DNA of 64,000 nt. Source: Sulfotelmatobacter sp963788225 (GTDB lineage: Bacteria; Acidobacteriota; Terriglobia; Terriglobales; Acidobacteriaceae). The notes below the pieces were generated by a model. The model saw only the letters and a program-made list of their open reading frames with translations. It was not told where the DNA came from and ran no database searches. Numbering within the stretch: position 1 is the stretch's first letter; every line of letters begins with the position of its first letter. The position numbers were made by a program, and so were the translations under genes. The stretch spans positions 992,001-1,056,000 of the forward strand of contig CAWBGI010000002.1 in assembly GCA_963788225.1 (NCBI GenBank), in the 5' to 3' direction. Positions 46,397 to 55,078 of the stretch are shown piece after piece.

Positions 46397-46473
46397 GCGC
46401 CCGTAGCTCAACTGGATAGAGCATCTGCCTTCGGAGCAGAGGGTTGGGAGTTCGAGTCTCTCCGGGCGCACCA
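46397..46473 (+). tRNA. tRNA-Arg (anticodon TCG)
   Basis: A 77-base cloverleaf with CCA encoded: acceptor GCGCCCG/CGGGCGC, D-stem GCTC/GAGC, anticodon stem TCTGC/GCAGA with loop CTTCGGA (anticodon TCG), and T-loop TTCGAGT. Confidence 0.97.
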
Positions 46474-46489
46474 GAATTTGCTCGTGTGG

Positions 46490-46534
46490 GTCGGACACTC
46501 CCTTCAACTCCGCTCAGCGCAGGCTCTGTCCGAC
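46490..46534. repeat. Split hairpin repeat next to tRNA-Arg
   Basis: GTCGGACA (46490-46497) and TGTCCGAC (46527-46534) are complementary, as in the GCGGACA-CTCC-TGTCCGC family, but separated by about 29 bases. The copy has an insertion in its loop. Confidence 0.45.
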
Positions 46535-46570
46535 GCTTTTGACTTTGTGTTGCGGTTGACCGTGCCGCGC

Positions 46571-48412
46571 TTAGAACGCGCTCCCGCCCCCGCCGCCGAA
46601 GCCGCCGCCGGAGAATCCTCCGCCTCCGCCGAAGCCGCCACCACCGCCCCATCCTGATCCCGACGAACTGGCGCGCGGCGCCGATACGAACACCTGATGC
46701 ATATCCGTCGCCAAGCCGTGCATCGATGACGAAAACAGAAGGGGGTTGAAGGCCATGCCGTAGCCGTAGCCTGGGCCCGCGTACCAACTCGGTGGATTTT
46801 GCACTATTCCAGAAAAGGCTTGCGCCCAATGATGTTCTACGCCTAGCGCCATCGCGTACGGGAGGAATTTTTCGAAGGTGTCGGGCGGCATGGTCTTCAG
46901 GCGCTCGCCATCTACGCGGTTCATGAATTCCTGGAATCCCAGCACGGCTGTATGGATGCGTGATCCCTTAAGAGTCTTCGCCGTCATCACCCGGGCAAAG
47001 AGCCACCAGATCGCCGCCGAGATCAACACACTCACGATGACCACCGGGGCTGAACTGAAAAAATTCACCCAGCCCAGGAACTGGAGCACGGCGAACGGAA
47101 TCAGGATGCCCACCGCCGCCATCACGCTGTAGCCGTTGGCGGAGTCGGGATCGAGCGCGTAGATGCCTTTCTGCTTCAGCTCCGACATAATGTCGGCGCG
47201 CACCCGAGGCACTGCCGTGTAGAAACGGTTTTTCAAACTCGAGAGGCGCGTTTCCTGCGCATCATCCAAAAAAATGTTTGTCAGCATGACGCGTTCATGC
47301 GGGGTCAAGTCCTTGTCGGTCCACTGCGACATTGGTTTGAGCAGATGGAAGATGTAATCCTTGTGGTGGAAAAGCATGCCCTTGTCGTCGGTCTCTTCGA
47401 TCTTGAGGTAGCCGCGCACGGCAAGATCGACGATGGTCGATGTAATATCTCGCGGATGAATGCTGTCGTCGATCAGGGTTCCGCATTCTGCGGGAGACAT
47501 TCCCGCCGGTGCCTCATAGATGGGCGCGACCGACATGCCGGGGTCGGGGTCGCGGCCTTTGTACCACCACAGAACGAGCATTACGGCGAACGTAACCAGC
47601 GGCAGGAAAACCGCGGGATTGCCGCCGATGAACCAGAAGAATTTTGTGAGCTTGGTCGGCTCTTTAAGAATGCCTTTGGGAATGTAGACATCGATGGTCA
47701 ACCCGCCGCGCATGGGCAGAGGATTGCTGGTTGCGAATTCAACGTCCGAGCCGTTTACGGTCGCGGTTGCGTTCTTCTCGGTCGAGCCATAAACGCCGGT
47801 GAAGGCCTGCGCCCGCAGCGATTCGCTGGCCGACGCGGGGAAGTGCACGCTGGCCGAAGCGTGATCGATGGGCACGGGCCAATCGTTGCCGGTCACGTTC
47901 CAATAGAATTCGTCGTAGCCATCGAAGAAGCGCGTGCCGTTGCGCACGCGGTAGGCGATCTCGACGGTGCGTGTGGCGTTGACGGCGTTTGGGATGTAGA
48001 TCTTGTAATCGCGGTAAGCGCCCGAGGTTGACGAATCGTATTTCAGCTTGGCGCCGTTCTCGCCGGTGATGCTGGTGACCTCGACGAACAGTTGGTAATT
48101 CGTGCCGTTCGGCCCGGGATATTCGATGGGGATGGTGCGGTGAATGCCGTGCCACTCGCCGACGAAGTTCAGCGTGATGGTTTCATTGACCAGCGCGCTG
48201 CCGTCGGAGTTGACGGTGATGGTGTCCTGAAAGTTGGAGACACGCCAGGATTTGGCGAAGAGCGGCGTTGCGAGGGCGGGGATAGTTGCGAGCAGGAGCA
48301 GGGGCTCCGCAAGCCGCCAGAACAGCAGGTTCCTCCACTCCGCTCGCTTCGCTCCGCTCCGGTCGGAATGACAGGGTTTTCCAACCGATGTCTCATGTGT
48401 CGTCCCGATCAT
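46571..48412 (-). CDS. DUF2207-family membrane protein
   Basis: The protein has 613 residues. The N-terminal extracytoplasmic part (SFQDTITVNSDGSALVNETITLNF-like, YWNVTGNDWPVPIDHASASVHFP) matches DUF2207. Two or three membrane segments follow (near 265-285 and 455-500). A cytoplasmic part sits between, and the tail is Gly-rich (GGGGGFGGGGGFSGGGF). Many such proteins pair with LemA, as here: the start lies four bases after the lemA stop and so is probably co-translated. The first 30 residues look repeat-derived (see findings). Function unknown. Confidence 0.88.
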   Translation of the reverse strand: MIGTTHETSVGKPCHSDRSGAKRAEWRNLLFWRLAEPLLLLATIPALATPLFAKSWRVSNFQDTITVNSDGSALVNETITLNFVGEWHGIHRTIPIEYPGPNGTNYQLFVEVTSITGENGAKLKYDSSTSGAYRDYKIYIPNAVNATRTVEIAYRVRNGTRFFDGYDEFYWNVTGNDWPVPIDHASASVHFPASASESLRAQAFTGVYGSTEKNATATVNGSDVEFATSNPLPMRGGLTIDVYIPKGILKEPTKLTKFFWFIGGNPAVFLPLVTFAVMLVLWWYKGRDPDPGMSVAPIYEAPAGMSPAECGTLIDDSIHPRDITSTIVDLAVRGYLKIEETDDKGMLFHHKDYIFHLLKPMSQWTDKDLTPHERVMLTNIFLDDAQETRLSSLKNRFYTAVPRVRADIMSELKQKGIYALDPDSANGYSVMAAVGILIPFAVLQFLGWVNFFSSAPVVIVSVLISAAIWWLFARVMTAKTLKGSRIHTAVLGFQEFMNRVDGERLKTMPPDTFEKFLPYAMALGVEHHWAQAFSGIVQNPPSWYAGPGYGYGMAFNPLLFSSSMHGLATDMHQVFVSAPRASSSGSGWGGGGGFGGGGGFSGGGFGGGGGSAF

Positions 48413-48416
48413 ACGA

Positions 48417-48965
48417 TCAGAACTTTACCGCGACTGGTTCGCGGTCGGCGGCGGCGGTTTCGAAGAACTGGCGCGGGGTGAAGTTGAACATGCCGGCGAT
48501 AATATTCGTCGGGAACGACTGAATCTTGGTATTCAGGTCGCGCACCACGGCGTTGTAGTAGCGCCGCGAGTTCTGGATGGTGTCTTCGACCTCGCTCAGC
48601 GATCCCTGGAGTTGGGTGAACTCTTCCGAGGCCTTCAGCTCGGGATAATTCTCGGCCACGGCGAACAGGCTCTTGAGCGCTCCGGTGAGCTGATTCTCGG
48701 CGACGGCTTTGCCCTCGGGCGTGGTGGCCTGCATGGCCTGCGAGCGGAACTTGGCAATGTTTTCGAACGTGCCTTTTTCGTGCGCGGCGTAGCCTTTCAC
48801 GGTCTCAACCAGGTTGGGGATGAGGTCATGCCGCCGCTTGAGTTGCACGTCAATGTCAGACCAGGAAGAGTCGGCGCGCACCCGCAACTGCACCAGGCTG
48901 TTGTACATGCCGACGAGCACGACGGCAATGACGACGAGGATTACGAGCAAGATGATGCCGACCAT
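48417..48965 (-). CDS. lemA: LemA-family protein
   Basis: The protein has 182 residues. One N-terminal membrane helix (VGIILLVILVVIAVVLVGMYNSLV) precedes a soluble helical domain with the family signature DIDVQLKRRHDLIPNLVETVKGYA. The ASEEFTQLQGSLSEVEDTIQNSRRYYNAVVRDLN stretch is also characteristic. It leads the operon lemA-DUF2207. The role of LemA proteins is unsettled. Confidence 0.95.
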   Translation of the reverse strand: MVGIILLVILVVIAVVLVGMYNSLVQLRVRADSSWSDIDVQLKRRHDLIPNLVETVKGYAAHEKGTFENIAKFRSQAMQATTPEGKAVAENQLTGALKSLFAVAENYPELKASEEFTQLQGSLSEVEDTIQNSRRYYNAVVRDLNTKIQSFPTNIIAGMFNFTPRQFFETAAADREPVAVKF

Positions 48966-49140
48966 GGGCGTCTCCTTGGGGCGGAGATTTAATCCCGAAA
49001 TCTTAATCTGGAATCAATGGGACGGTAGCACAGAGGGGGCGCGGGCGCAAACTAGCTCGAGGCATGGGTAGGTCAGCTTCGCCACATCGCCCGGAATCCA
49101 GTCCCGCGCACGAATAGTGGGGCGTAGCGGAGACCTGCCG

Positions 49141-50391
49141 CTAAGGAGTGACCTCGTATACCGTACCCTGATTGTACGCGCCGCCGATTGCGGTCGTGCC
49201 GTAGAGATTGCCGGCAGCATCGAAAATCATGCCTGACAGAGGCAGACCCCCATCCGTGCCGTTGCCGAAGTTATGCAGCACCCTCTCGGCCCAGCCCCCG
49301 CCCGCCTTGGGGCTCAACTCGAACAGAGTACCCTCACCATCGTACCCAGAACTGCCGTAGATCCCGCCCTGAAATGTCGTGCCGTACAGATTGCCGGCGG
49401 CATCGAAGATTACGTTCCCGTCAACGGGGTTGATCCCATCCGTGCCGCTGCCAAAGCTGTGCAGCACCTTCTCGAACCAGCCTCCGCCTGCCTTGGGCGT
49501 CAGCTCGAACACCGTGCCGTCCCCATTAGTACCTCCGTATGATGTCGTGCTGTAGAGATTGCCGGCAGCATCGAAGATCAGGCTGGCCTGAGCATTGGCC
49601 GCATCCGTGCCGTTGCCGAAGTTATGCAGCACCTTCTCGGCCCAGCCTCCACCCGCCTTGGGCGTCAGCTCGAACACTATACCCGCACCGTAGGCGCCGC
49701 CTACCCATGTGGTGCCGTAGAGATTGCCGGCGGCATCGAAGATCACGCCGCCAGACGACTGGGACCCATCCGTGCCGTTGCCGAAGTTATGCAGCACCGT
49801 CTCGGTCCACCCCCCACCCGCTTTGGGCGTGAGCTCGAACGCCGAGCCCCCACCGTAAGGGCCCCCATGTTGTGCCGTGCCGTAGAGATTGCCGGCGCCA
49901 TCGAAGATCAGGCCGCCAACAGGATTGCTCCCATCTGTGCCGTTGCCGAAGTTATGCAGCACCTTCTCGGTCCAGCCTCCGCCCGCCTTGGGGCTCAGCT
50001 CGAACACCATACCCTCACTGTAAGCGCCGCCATAGAAGGTTTCGCCGTAAAGATTGCCGGCGGCATCGAAGATCAGGCCCCCGTAGGAGGGGTTGCTCCC
50101 ATCTGTGCCGGTGCCGAAGGTATGCAGCACTTTCTCGGCCCAGCCCCCGCCCGCCTTGGGGCTCAGCTCGAACGCCGACCCGATTTCATCAACCCCACCC
50201 CAATAGGTCGTGCCATAAAGATTGCCGGCGGCATCGAAAGTCACGCCAGCGTTGGGGCTAGACCCATGCGTGTACTCGAAGCTATAAAGCACACTCTCTT
50301 GCTGCGCCGCCGAGCGCGTGGCCGTTCCCAACACAGTGACAGCAACGATCGCTGCTGCCATCAATCCAAGCGAGAAATTTCTGCTTTGCAT
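49141..50391 (-). CDS. GloVer-repeat secreted protein
   Basis: The protein has 416 residues and a signal peptide (FSLGLMAAAIVAVTVLGTATRSAAQ). Seven units of about 53 residues follow the pattern VLHNFGNGTDG...LIFDAAGNLYGTTxxGGxxxxGxVFELxPKAGGGWxEK. This is the 'choice-of-anchor tandem repeat GloVer' type, named for its GNLYGTT core. ATG 50391 has AGGAGG about eight bases upstream, so it is preferred to the frame from 50436. Likely a secreted beta-rich protein; no enzyme motif. Confidence 0.85.
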   Translation of the reverse strand: MQSRNFSLGLMAAAIVAVTVLGTATRSAAQQESVLYSFEYTHGSSPNAGVTFDAAGNLYGTTYWGGVDEIGSAFELSPKAGGGWAEKVLHTFGTGTDGSNPSYGGLIFDAAGNLYGETFYGGAYSEGMVFELSPKAGGGWTEKVLHNFGNGTDGSNPVGGLIFDGAGNLYGTAQHGGPYGGGSAFELTPKAGGGWTETVLHNFGNGTDGSQSSGGVIFDAAGNLYGTTWVGGAYGAGIVFELTPKAGGGWAEKVLHNFGNGTDAANAQASLIFDAAGNLYSTTSYGGTNGDGTVFELTPKAGGGWFEKVLHSFGSGTDGINPVDGNVIFDAAGNLYGTTFQGGIYGSSGYDGEGTLFELSPKAGGGWAERVLHNFGNGTDGGLPLSGMIFDAAGNLYGTTAIGGAYNQGTVYEVTP

Positions 50392-50722
50392 GAGGGATTC
50401 CTCCTGCCCCTGGGCGCGCCTGCGGACGCAGCCCAAGGCGTTTGCCGGACGAAGAGATCATCCTCCCGGAACTTGCCTCCGTCAAGACGCAGGATTTTGC
50501 GACCAGTATATTGCCTATTGCTATGGCGACCTTCGCCAGATCTCCTTGTCGCCTATATGCAAAGTCATTCATCTTGACTGCCCCCCCAAAGCGTGGAACG
50601 CTCACGTCTCGTCTCTCAAAGAACAGTTTCGCCCTGTTGAGACGCAATTCGCCCCGGAGGCAAATGGCCCAGGTTCCAGGAAAAACATAGTCCGTCCGAC
50701 ACGCATTTTCCGGAGGTTCGTC
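50392..50722. other. Divergent intergenic region, no gene
   Basis: This gap separates the GloVer gene (leftward) and PQQ propeller gene (rightward) and must hold both promoters. No clear -35/-10 pair was recognised. An open frame running into the propeller gene from 50318 is rejected because it overlaps the GloVer signal region in antisense. Confidence 0.5.
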
Positions 50723-51871
50723 ATGAGACACATCCGTATTTCGGTTTTGATGGCATGTGCATGCTTCGCGTCCGCGGCATGGGGCCAGCAGCCCGCCACC
50801 AACTCCCTCAACAACTGGAGCGAGTTCCACTACCTCAACATGATGCGCTATAACCCGTATGAAAACATACTCAACATCCACAATGTTGAGAAACTCCAGC
50901 TAAAGTGGAACTACTTCTTCGGCGGCGGTGTGTTTTCCTCGCCCGCGGTTGTGAATGGGGTAGTGTATGGCGCTTCTGGCAACGGCAACGTTTACGCGAT
51001 GGAAGCTAGCACCGGCGCGCTGCTGTGGAGCTACGATACCGGCAGCGGCCCGCCCGCCAACCAAGTGTGGGACTCACTCGCCGTGGCGAATGGAGTCGTT
51101 TATTTCGGCACGTATTTGGGCACCGTGTACGCTCTGGAGGCCAACACCGGCATTGTGCTGTGGACTTACGCGACCGGCGCGGTCAACACCGTGGCGTATT
51201 CCTCCCCCGCCGTGGCAAATGGAGCGGTCTACGTCGGCACGTCCACCAACGTGTATGCGCTAGACGCCGGTACTGGCGCCTTGCTGTGGAGCTACCCCAC
51301 TGGGGGCTATGTGTATTCCTCCCCCGCCGTGGCAAATGGAGCGGTGTACATCGGCTCAGATGACGGCAACCTGTACGCGTTGAACGCCGGCACCGGCGCC
51401 TTGCTATGGCGCTACACTACCGGCGGCGGCGTGGACTCCTCGCCCGCCGTGGCCAATGGGGTGGTGTATGTGGGTTCGCTGGACAACAAGGTGTATGCGC
51501 TGAACGCCGACACCGGCGCCTTGCTATGGAGCTACACCACCGGCGGCGGCGTGGAATCCTCGCCCGCCGTGGCGAATGGGATCGTCTATATCGGCTCGGA
51601 CGACAGCAACGTGTATGCGCTGAATGCAAAGAACGGAGCCTTGCTGTGGAGTTACACTGCCAGCAGCTATGTGTATCTTTGCTCGCCCGCCGTGGCCAAC
51701 GGCGTGGTCTATGCCTGCTCGCTCGCTGGCCCCCTAATCGCTTTGAACGCACGCACCGGCGTCCTGCTGTGGAGCGGTTCGAATATTCAAGCTTCTTCGC
51801 CCACTGTGGTAGATGGTGTGGTTTATACCGGCACGAACCTCGGAGAATACCAAGCCTACAGCCTGCCGTGA
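50723..51871 (+). CDS. Secreted PQQ-binding-like beta-propeller protein
   Basis: The protein has 382 residues with a signal peptide (ISVLMACACFASAAWG). About seven blades repeat the unit VYALNAGTGALLWSYTTGGGVxSSPAVANGVVYVGS, the PQQ/quinoprotein repeat. ATG 50723 has CGGAGG six bases upstream. No catalytic cofactor-binding residues of quinoprotein dehydrogenases are obvious, so it is more likely a binding or scaffold propeller of BamB type. It is divergent from the GloVer gene. Confidence 0.85.
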   Translation: MRHIRISVLMACACFASAAWGQQPATNSLNNWSEFHYLNMMRYNPYENILNIHNVEKLQLKWNYFFGGGVFSSPAVVNGVVYGASGNGNVYAMEASTGALLWSYDTGSGPPANQVWDSLAVANGVVYFGTYLGTVYALEANTGIVLWTYATGAVNTVAYSSPAVANGAVYVGTSTNVYALDAGTGALLWSYPTGGYVYSSPAVANGAVYIGSDDGNLYALNAGTGALLWRYTTGGGVDSSPAVANGVVYVGSLDNKVYALNADTGALLWSYTTGGGVESSPAVANGIVYIGSDDSNVYALNAKNGALLWSYTASSYVYLCSPAVANGVVYACSLAGPLIALNARTGVLLWSGSNIQASSPTVVDGVVYTGTNLGEYQAYSLP

Positions 51872-52303
51872 AGCAATGGTCGTGAGGGCGGCCAGTCCCC
51901 GACAAGGGCTGGGCGCCTTCGAGGCCACTTCGCGGTCAACCCTCTCTGCTGGAAGGGTTTACGGATGACTTAGCCAGCAGTTATACAAAATCGCTCAAAA
52001 TTGTTGTCAAGAGGAAGAGAAGGCGAACAAACGAGCCAGGTTGTTGAAAGGAAAGGAGAAATAAAGTCGGCTAATATGTCACTTTTACCCTATGCGGTAT
52101 GATATAATGGTATTATAGAATCAAGAAAAGAGAATTCCCTGCGGGGGGTCGAGATCGTCTGAGTAATAGGGGCCCTTCGACTGCGTAAATGCTTCGCTAT
52201 CGCGAAGCATTTCCTTCGCTCAGGATGACAATTCGGAATAGTACAAACGTCGCGGCCTTTTGGCCGCGATTTCTATTTGTGGGCAAAAAAGGAGTGAGGC
52301 GAA
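51872..52303. other. Intergenic with AT-rich island and hairpins
   Basis: No gene is seen. An AT-rich patch at about 52070-52140 includes TATGATATAATGG, a possible -10. AAATGCTTCG (52187-52196) and CGAAGCATTT (52203-52212) form a hairpin, next to a GCTCAGGATGAC repeat. CGCGGCC/GGCCGCG (52251-52268) forms a hairpin followed by a T-rich stretch, perhaps a terminator or attenuator before the nuclease-like gene. Confidence 0.5.
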
Positions 52304-52906
52304 ATGAAACACCGGAAGATTATGGGAGGGCGGATCAAGGGAACTCGGGAGCGCGGAGCCTGGGCCGAGATGTACTTCATGGTGCTGGCTATGAGTTACG
52401 GGCTGAGGGTGTCTAGTCCGTATGGAGGGATCGGGCCTTACGACGTGGGCGTAGAGAATGGCACGGGGCCGATCTTGCGGGTGCAGGTGAAGTGCACGCT
52501 TTATCTGTGTTCCGCGGGCAGCTACTGCATGAGCATCAATATGAAGCAAGGGGCTCGGGGACGGCGCGGGTATGCTCCGGGGATGGTGGACTTTTTCGCG
52601 ATTTACATTATTCCGACGGATGATTGGTACATCATCCCATATGCGGTGGTGGGGGATCGGGATGCGAATGTGTTTTTCAAGCCGGGCATGAAGGGGCAGA
52701 AGTACGAAAAGTATCGAGAAGCCTGGCATTTGCTGGTGGATGCTTGCAAGGGCAAAACTGACGGGCCGATCAGCATTCAAGCGTGTTGCGATGAGAGAGA
52801 GCCAGCTGAGAGCGATGCCGTTGAGAGCGATGCCGCTGAGAGCGATAGAGAATTGATGCGGAGGTCCGCCGTTCGGAAAATGTTCCGGGCAGTGTTCCAG
52901 GGATGA
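52304..52906 (+). CDS. PD-(D/E)XK-type endonuclease-like protein
   Basis: The protein has 200 residues. GAWAEMYFMVLA (E), GPYDVGVENG (D) and ILRVQVKCTLYL (QVK) line up as the E-D-QxK core of PD-(D/E)XK endonucleases, of a small stand-alone type. AAGGAG is eight bases before ATG 52304. The C-terminal tail has an ESDA repeat (AESDAVESDAAESDR) likely from slippage. It stands alone with no methylase, so a restriction role is not supported. It could serve in DNA repair or mobile-element biology (inference). Confidence 0.7.
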   Translation: MKHRKIMGGRIKGTRERGAWAEMYFMVLAMSYGLRVSSPYGGIGPYDVGVENGTGPILRVQVKCTLYLCSAGSYCMSINMKQGARGRRGYAPGMVDFFAIYIIPTDDWYIIPYAVVGDRDANVFFKPGMKGQKYEKYREAWHLLVDACKGKTDGPISIQACCDEREPAESDAVESDAAESDRELMRRSAVRKMFRAVFQG

Positions 52907-52918
52907 GCCGGAAAAAGC

Positions 52919-52949
52919 CCCACTTCTCGCCAAAGACGCGAGAATGGGG
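52919..52949. repeat. Hairpin repeat, CCCACTTCTCGC family, copy 4
   Basis: CCCACTTCTCGC (52919-52930) faces GCGAGAATGGGG (52938-52949), with the end of the right arm slightly changed. It follows the nuclease-like gene by 13 bp. Confidence 0.7.
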
Positions 52950-52964
52950 CACCCACTGGTATTT

Positions 52965-52995
52965 CCTGAGAACTGAGAACTGAGAACTGAGAACC
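52965..52995. repeat. GAGAACT tandem repeat
   Basis: About four 7-base GAGAACT units in a row, the same unit as at 19233-19252. Confidence 0.55.
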
Positions 52996-53001
52996 GGCTT
53001 C

Positions 53002-54033
53002 CTACTGTTGTGGCGCGAAATATCCCTTGCGGGCGCGGACTTGCAGATCTTTCTTGAGGGCGGAGATTTCGATGGAGCGGAAGCGGCCGTCGGCGTCGAA
53101 GTCGGCGGGCTTGTAGCTGACGATGTACTGGCTGCGCAGTTCGTCTTCGATGGCGGCGTAGGAGCGCGTGATGTCCTTCATCTTGAAGGGGAAGAAGGCG
53201 CGGCCGCCGGTGGCTTCGGCGAGTTGCTCGAGAACTTTGTCGCCGCGCAGGATCAGGCCGCTGTCGTCAGTGGAGATGGCATAGATGATGACTTCGGCGC
53301 GCTGCGCCATTTCGATGGCCTGGGCGCGCGTGACTTCGCTCTGGTTATCCTCGCCATCGCTCACGATCACGATGGCTTTGCGCGCGGGGTGATCTGGGCG
53401 ATCCTTCAAAAATGTTTCTTTGCAGGCACGGTAGACGGCGTCGTAGAGCGCGGTGCCTCCGCCATCGTTTAGCTTGTGCACGCCGGCGGAGAGCAGCTTA
53501 ACGTCGTCGGTGAAATCCTGCGACATCTGGCTCTTGGTATTGAAGCCGACGATGAAAGCCTTGTCGAAGCCAGCGCGGATGGAGTGCTGCAGGAAGCTGA
53601 TGGCGGCATCCTGTTCGAAATCGAAGCGGCTGTGGACCGAGCCGCTGACGTCGATGAGCAAGCCGAGGTGCAGCGGCAGATCGGTCTCGCGGCGGAAGTT
53701 GAGAATCGACTGCGGCGGTTTGTGATCGTCGAGAATGGCGAAATCGGTTTGATTAAGATCGCGAACAAACTTGCCGTGCTTGTCAGTAGCGATGAACAGA
53801 ACGTTCACCTCGTCAACTCTTTTGTGGATGGTGAGGAGGGTGCCGGACTGATCTTCGTCAGAAGTGGAAGGATACGCGCGGACGGCGCTGCTGGTGTAAT
53901 CCTGGGCGCGAGCCGGCGTTGCGCAGACGATGGTTGCGCAAACGATGGCGAAAGCCGCCAGAAGCGCTGCGATCAGCCGACAAGGACAATGTGGTGCCGT
54001 GTAAGTCATTCTGAAAACGTCTAATTTTTGCAC
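53002..54033 (-). CDS. VWA-domain secreted protein
   Basis: The protein has 343 residues with a signal peptide (LIAALLAAFAIVCATIVCA). The VWA domain has an intact metal site: DVSGSV, then T in GGTALYDAV and SDGEDNQS, so it should bind a divalent metal and a partner. The upstream VNVLFIATDKHGKFVRDLNQTDF region is the acidobacterial VWFA-related start. It is similar in plan to the frameshifted gene at 17220. GTG 54033 is used, but ATG 54009 is possible. Role unknown. Confidence 0.88.
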   Translation of the reverse strand: MQKLDVFRMTYTAPHCPCRLIAALLAAFAIVCATIVCATPARAQDYTSSAVRAYPSTSDEDQSGTLLTIHKRVDEVNVLFIATDKHGKFVRDLNQTDFAILDDHKPPQSILNFRRETDLPLHLGLLIDVSGSVHSRFDFEQDAAISFLQHSIRAGFDKAFIVGFNTKSQMSQDFTDDVKLLSAGVHKLNDGGGTALYDAVYRACKETFLKDRPDHPARKAIVIVSDGEDNQSEVTRAQAIEMAQRAEVIIYAISTDDSGLILRGDKVLEQLAEATGGRAFFPFKMKDITRSYAAIEDELRSQYIVSYKPADFDADGRFRSIEISALKKDLQVRARKGYFAPQQ

Positions 54034-54322
54034 GCTTACCCATGGCCAGAGGGCTCTTTATTTATTAGATGCAAGCCGCGTGCCGAAGGGCGGATGGCCT
54101 TATCCGCCATATCTTACTTGATTGACTGTAGAAGGGCGTAAAGGCGCGTGCCAAGTTACAAAAGGAGCACACGAAGGGTCATGGCTGAAAAACCGCGTGA
54201 GGCGGGCCATTTGGAGTGTCGGCGAGTGTACTGGGGGTAAGGTTCGATTGCCAGACTTGCGACTACAATTTTCAACGAGCGTATGCCGGCTCACGATTGA
54301 GGGAGCGAATTTGGAGGAATTG

Positions 54323-55058
54323 ATGCTGATGAAGATGAAGATGCGAAAACCTGCGGCGTGGTTTGTAGCCGTGTGCTTGATTGCGGCTCCGGCATTGGCC
54401 AGCCCCAATGATGTGAAAGAAGAAGGGCGGGTGAGAGATTCCGGGCAGGTGATGAAAGACATATTGAATATTCCCGATGACATTCCGCAAGACTTGCTGG
54501 ACAAGGCGGAGTGCGTAGTGATTCTGCCAAAGGTGCTCAAGGGCGCCTTGGGTGTGGGAGGCAGCTTTGGCCGCGGAGTAATGATTTGCCGCAGCGGCGC
54601 GCACTATAACGGGCCCTGGGGAGTCTCCGGCGCTGTACGCGCTGGAAGGAATGAGCATTGGATTTCAGATTGGCGGGCAAGCTACGGATTTTGTATTGCT
54701 GGTGATGAATCCGAAGGGAGCGCGGTCGCTGCTGTCGAGCAAAGTGAAGCTGGGGGCGGACGCTTCGGCGGCTGCGGGTCCCAAGGGACGGACTGCGGAG
54801 AGCGCTACGGACATTGTGATGAATGCGGAGATTCTTTCTTACTCGCGGAACAAGGGATTGTTCGCGGGGATATCGCTCGAGGGTTCGACGCTGCGCTCCG
54901 ATGGCAGCGCGAATGAAAAGTTGTACGGGAAACAATTGAGCGCGAAGGAAATTATCTTGGAACACAAGGCTGCGGTTCCGGCTTGCGCGCGTGAGTTGGT
55001 ATCGCTGCTGAATACGAAGTCGCCGAAGAATAAGTCGGATCCGCGGTCGCTGGATTAG
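54323..55058 (+). pseudogene. SYLF-domain lipid-binding-type protein, frameshifted
   Basis: The signal peptide (PAAWFVAVCLIAAPALA) and the SYLF start (VMKDILNIPDDIPQDLLDKAECVVILP, LGVGGSFGRGVM) are in one frame to about 54620. Then GPWG is followed by out-of-frame sequence. The next frame continues SPALYALEGMSIGFQIGGQATDFVLLVMN to 55058. Removing one base around 54618-54626 rejoins them, giving about 244 residues; the T at 54624 is the likeliest extra base, as it restores GPWGAPALY. ATG 54323 has GGAGG five bases before. Function of SYLF proteins is membrane lipid binding. Confidence 0.8.
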
Positions 55059-55078
55059 TGCGGCGCGCGCATTGCGTA

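Noticed and set aside
46397..46570. Integration site (att) at tRNA-Arg
   Set aside because: No integrase gene and no repeated tRNA 3' end was seen downstream within the window.
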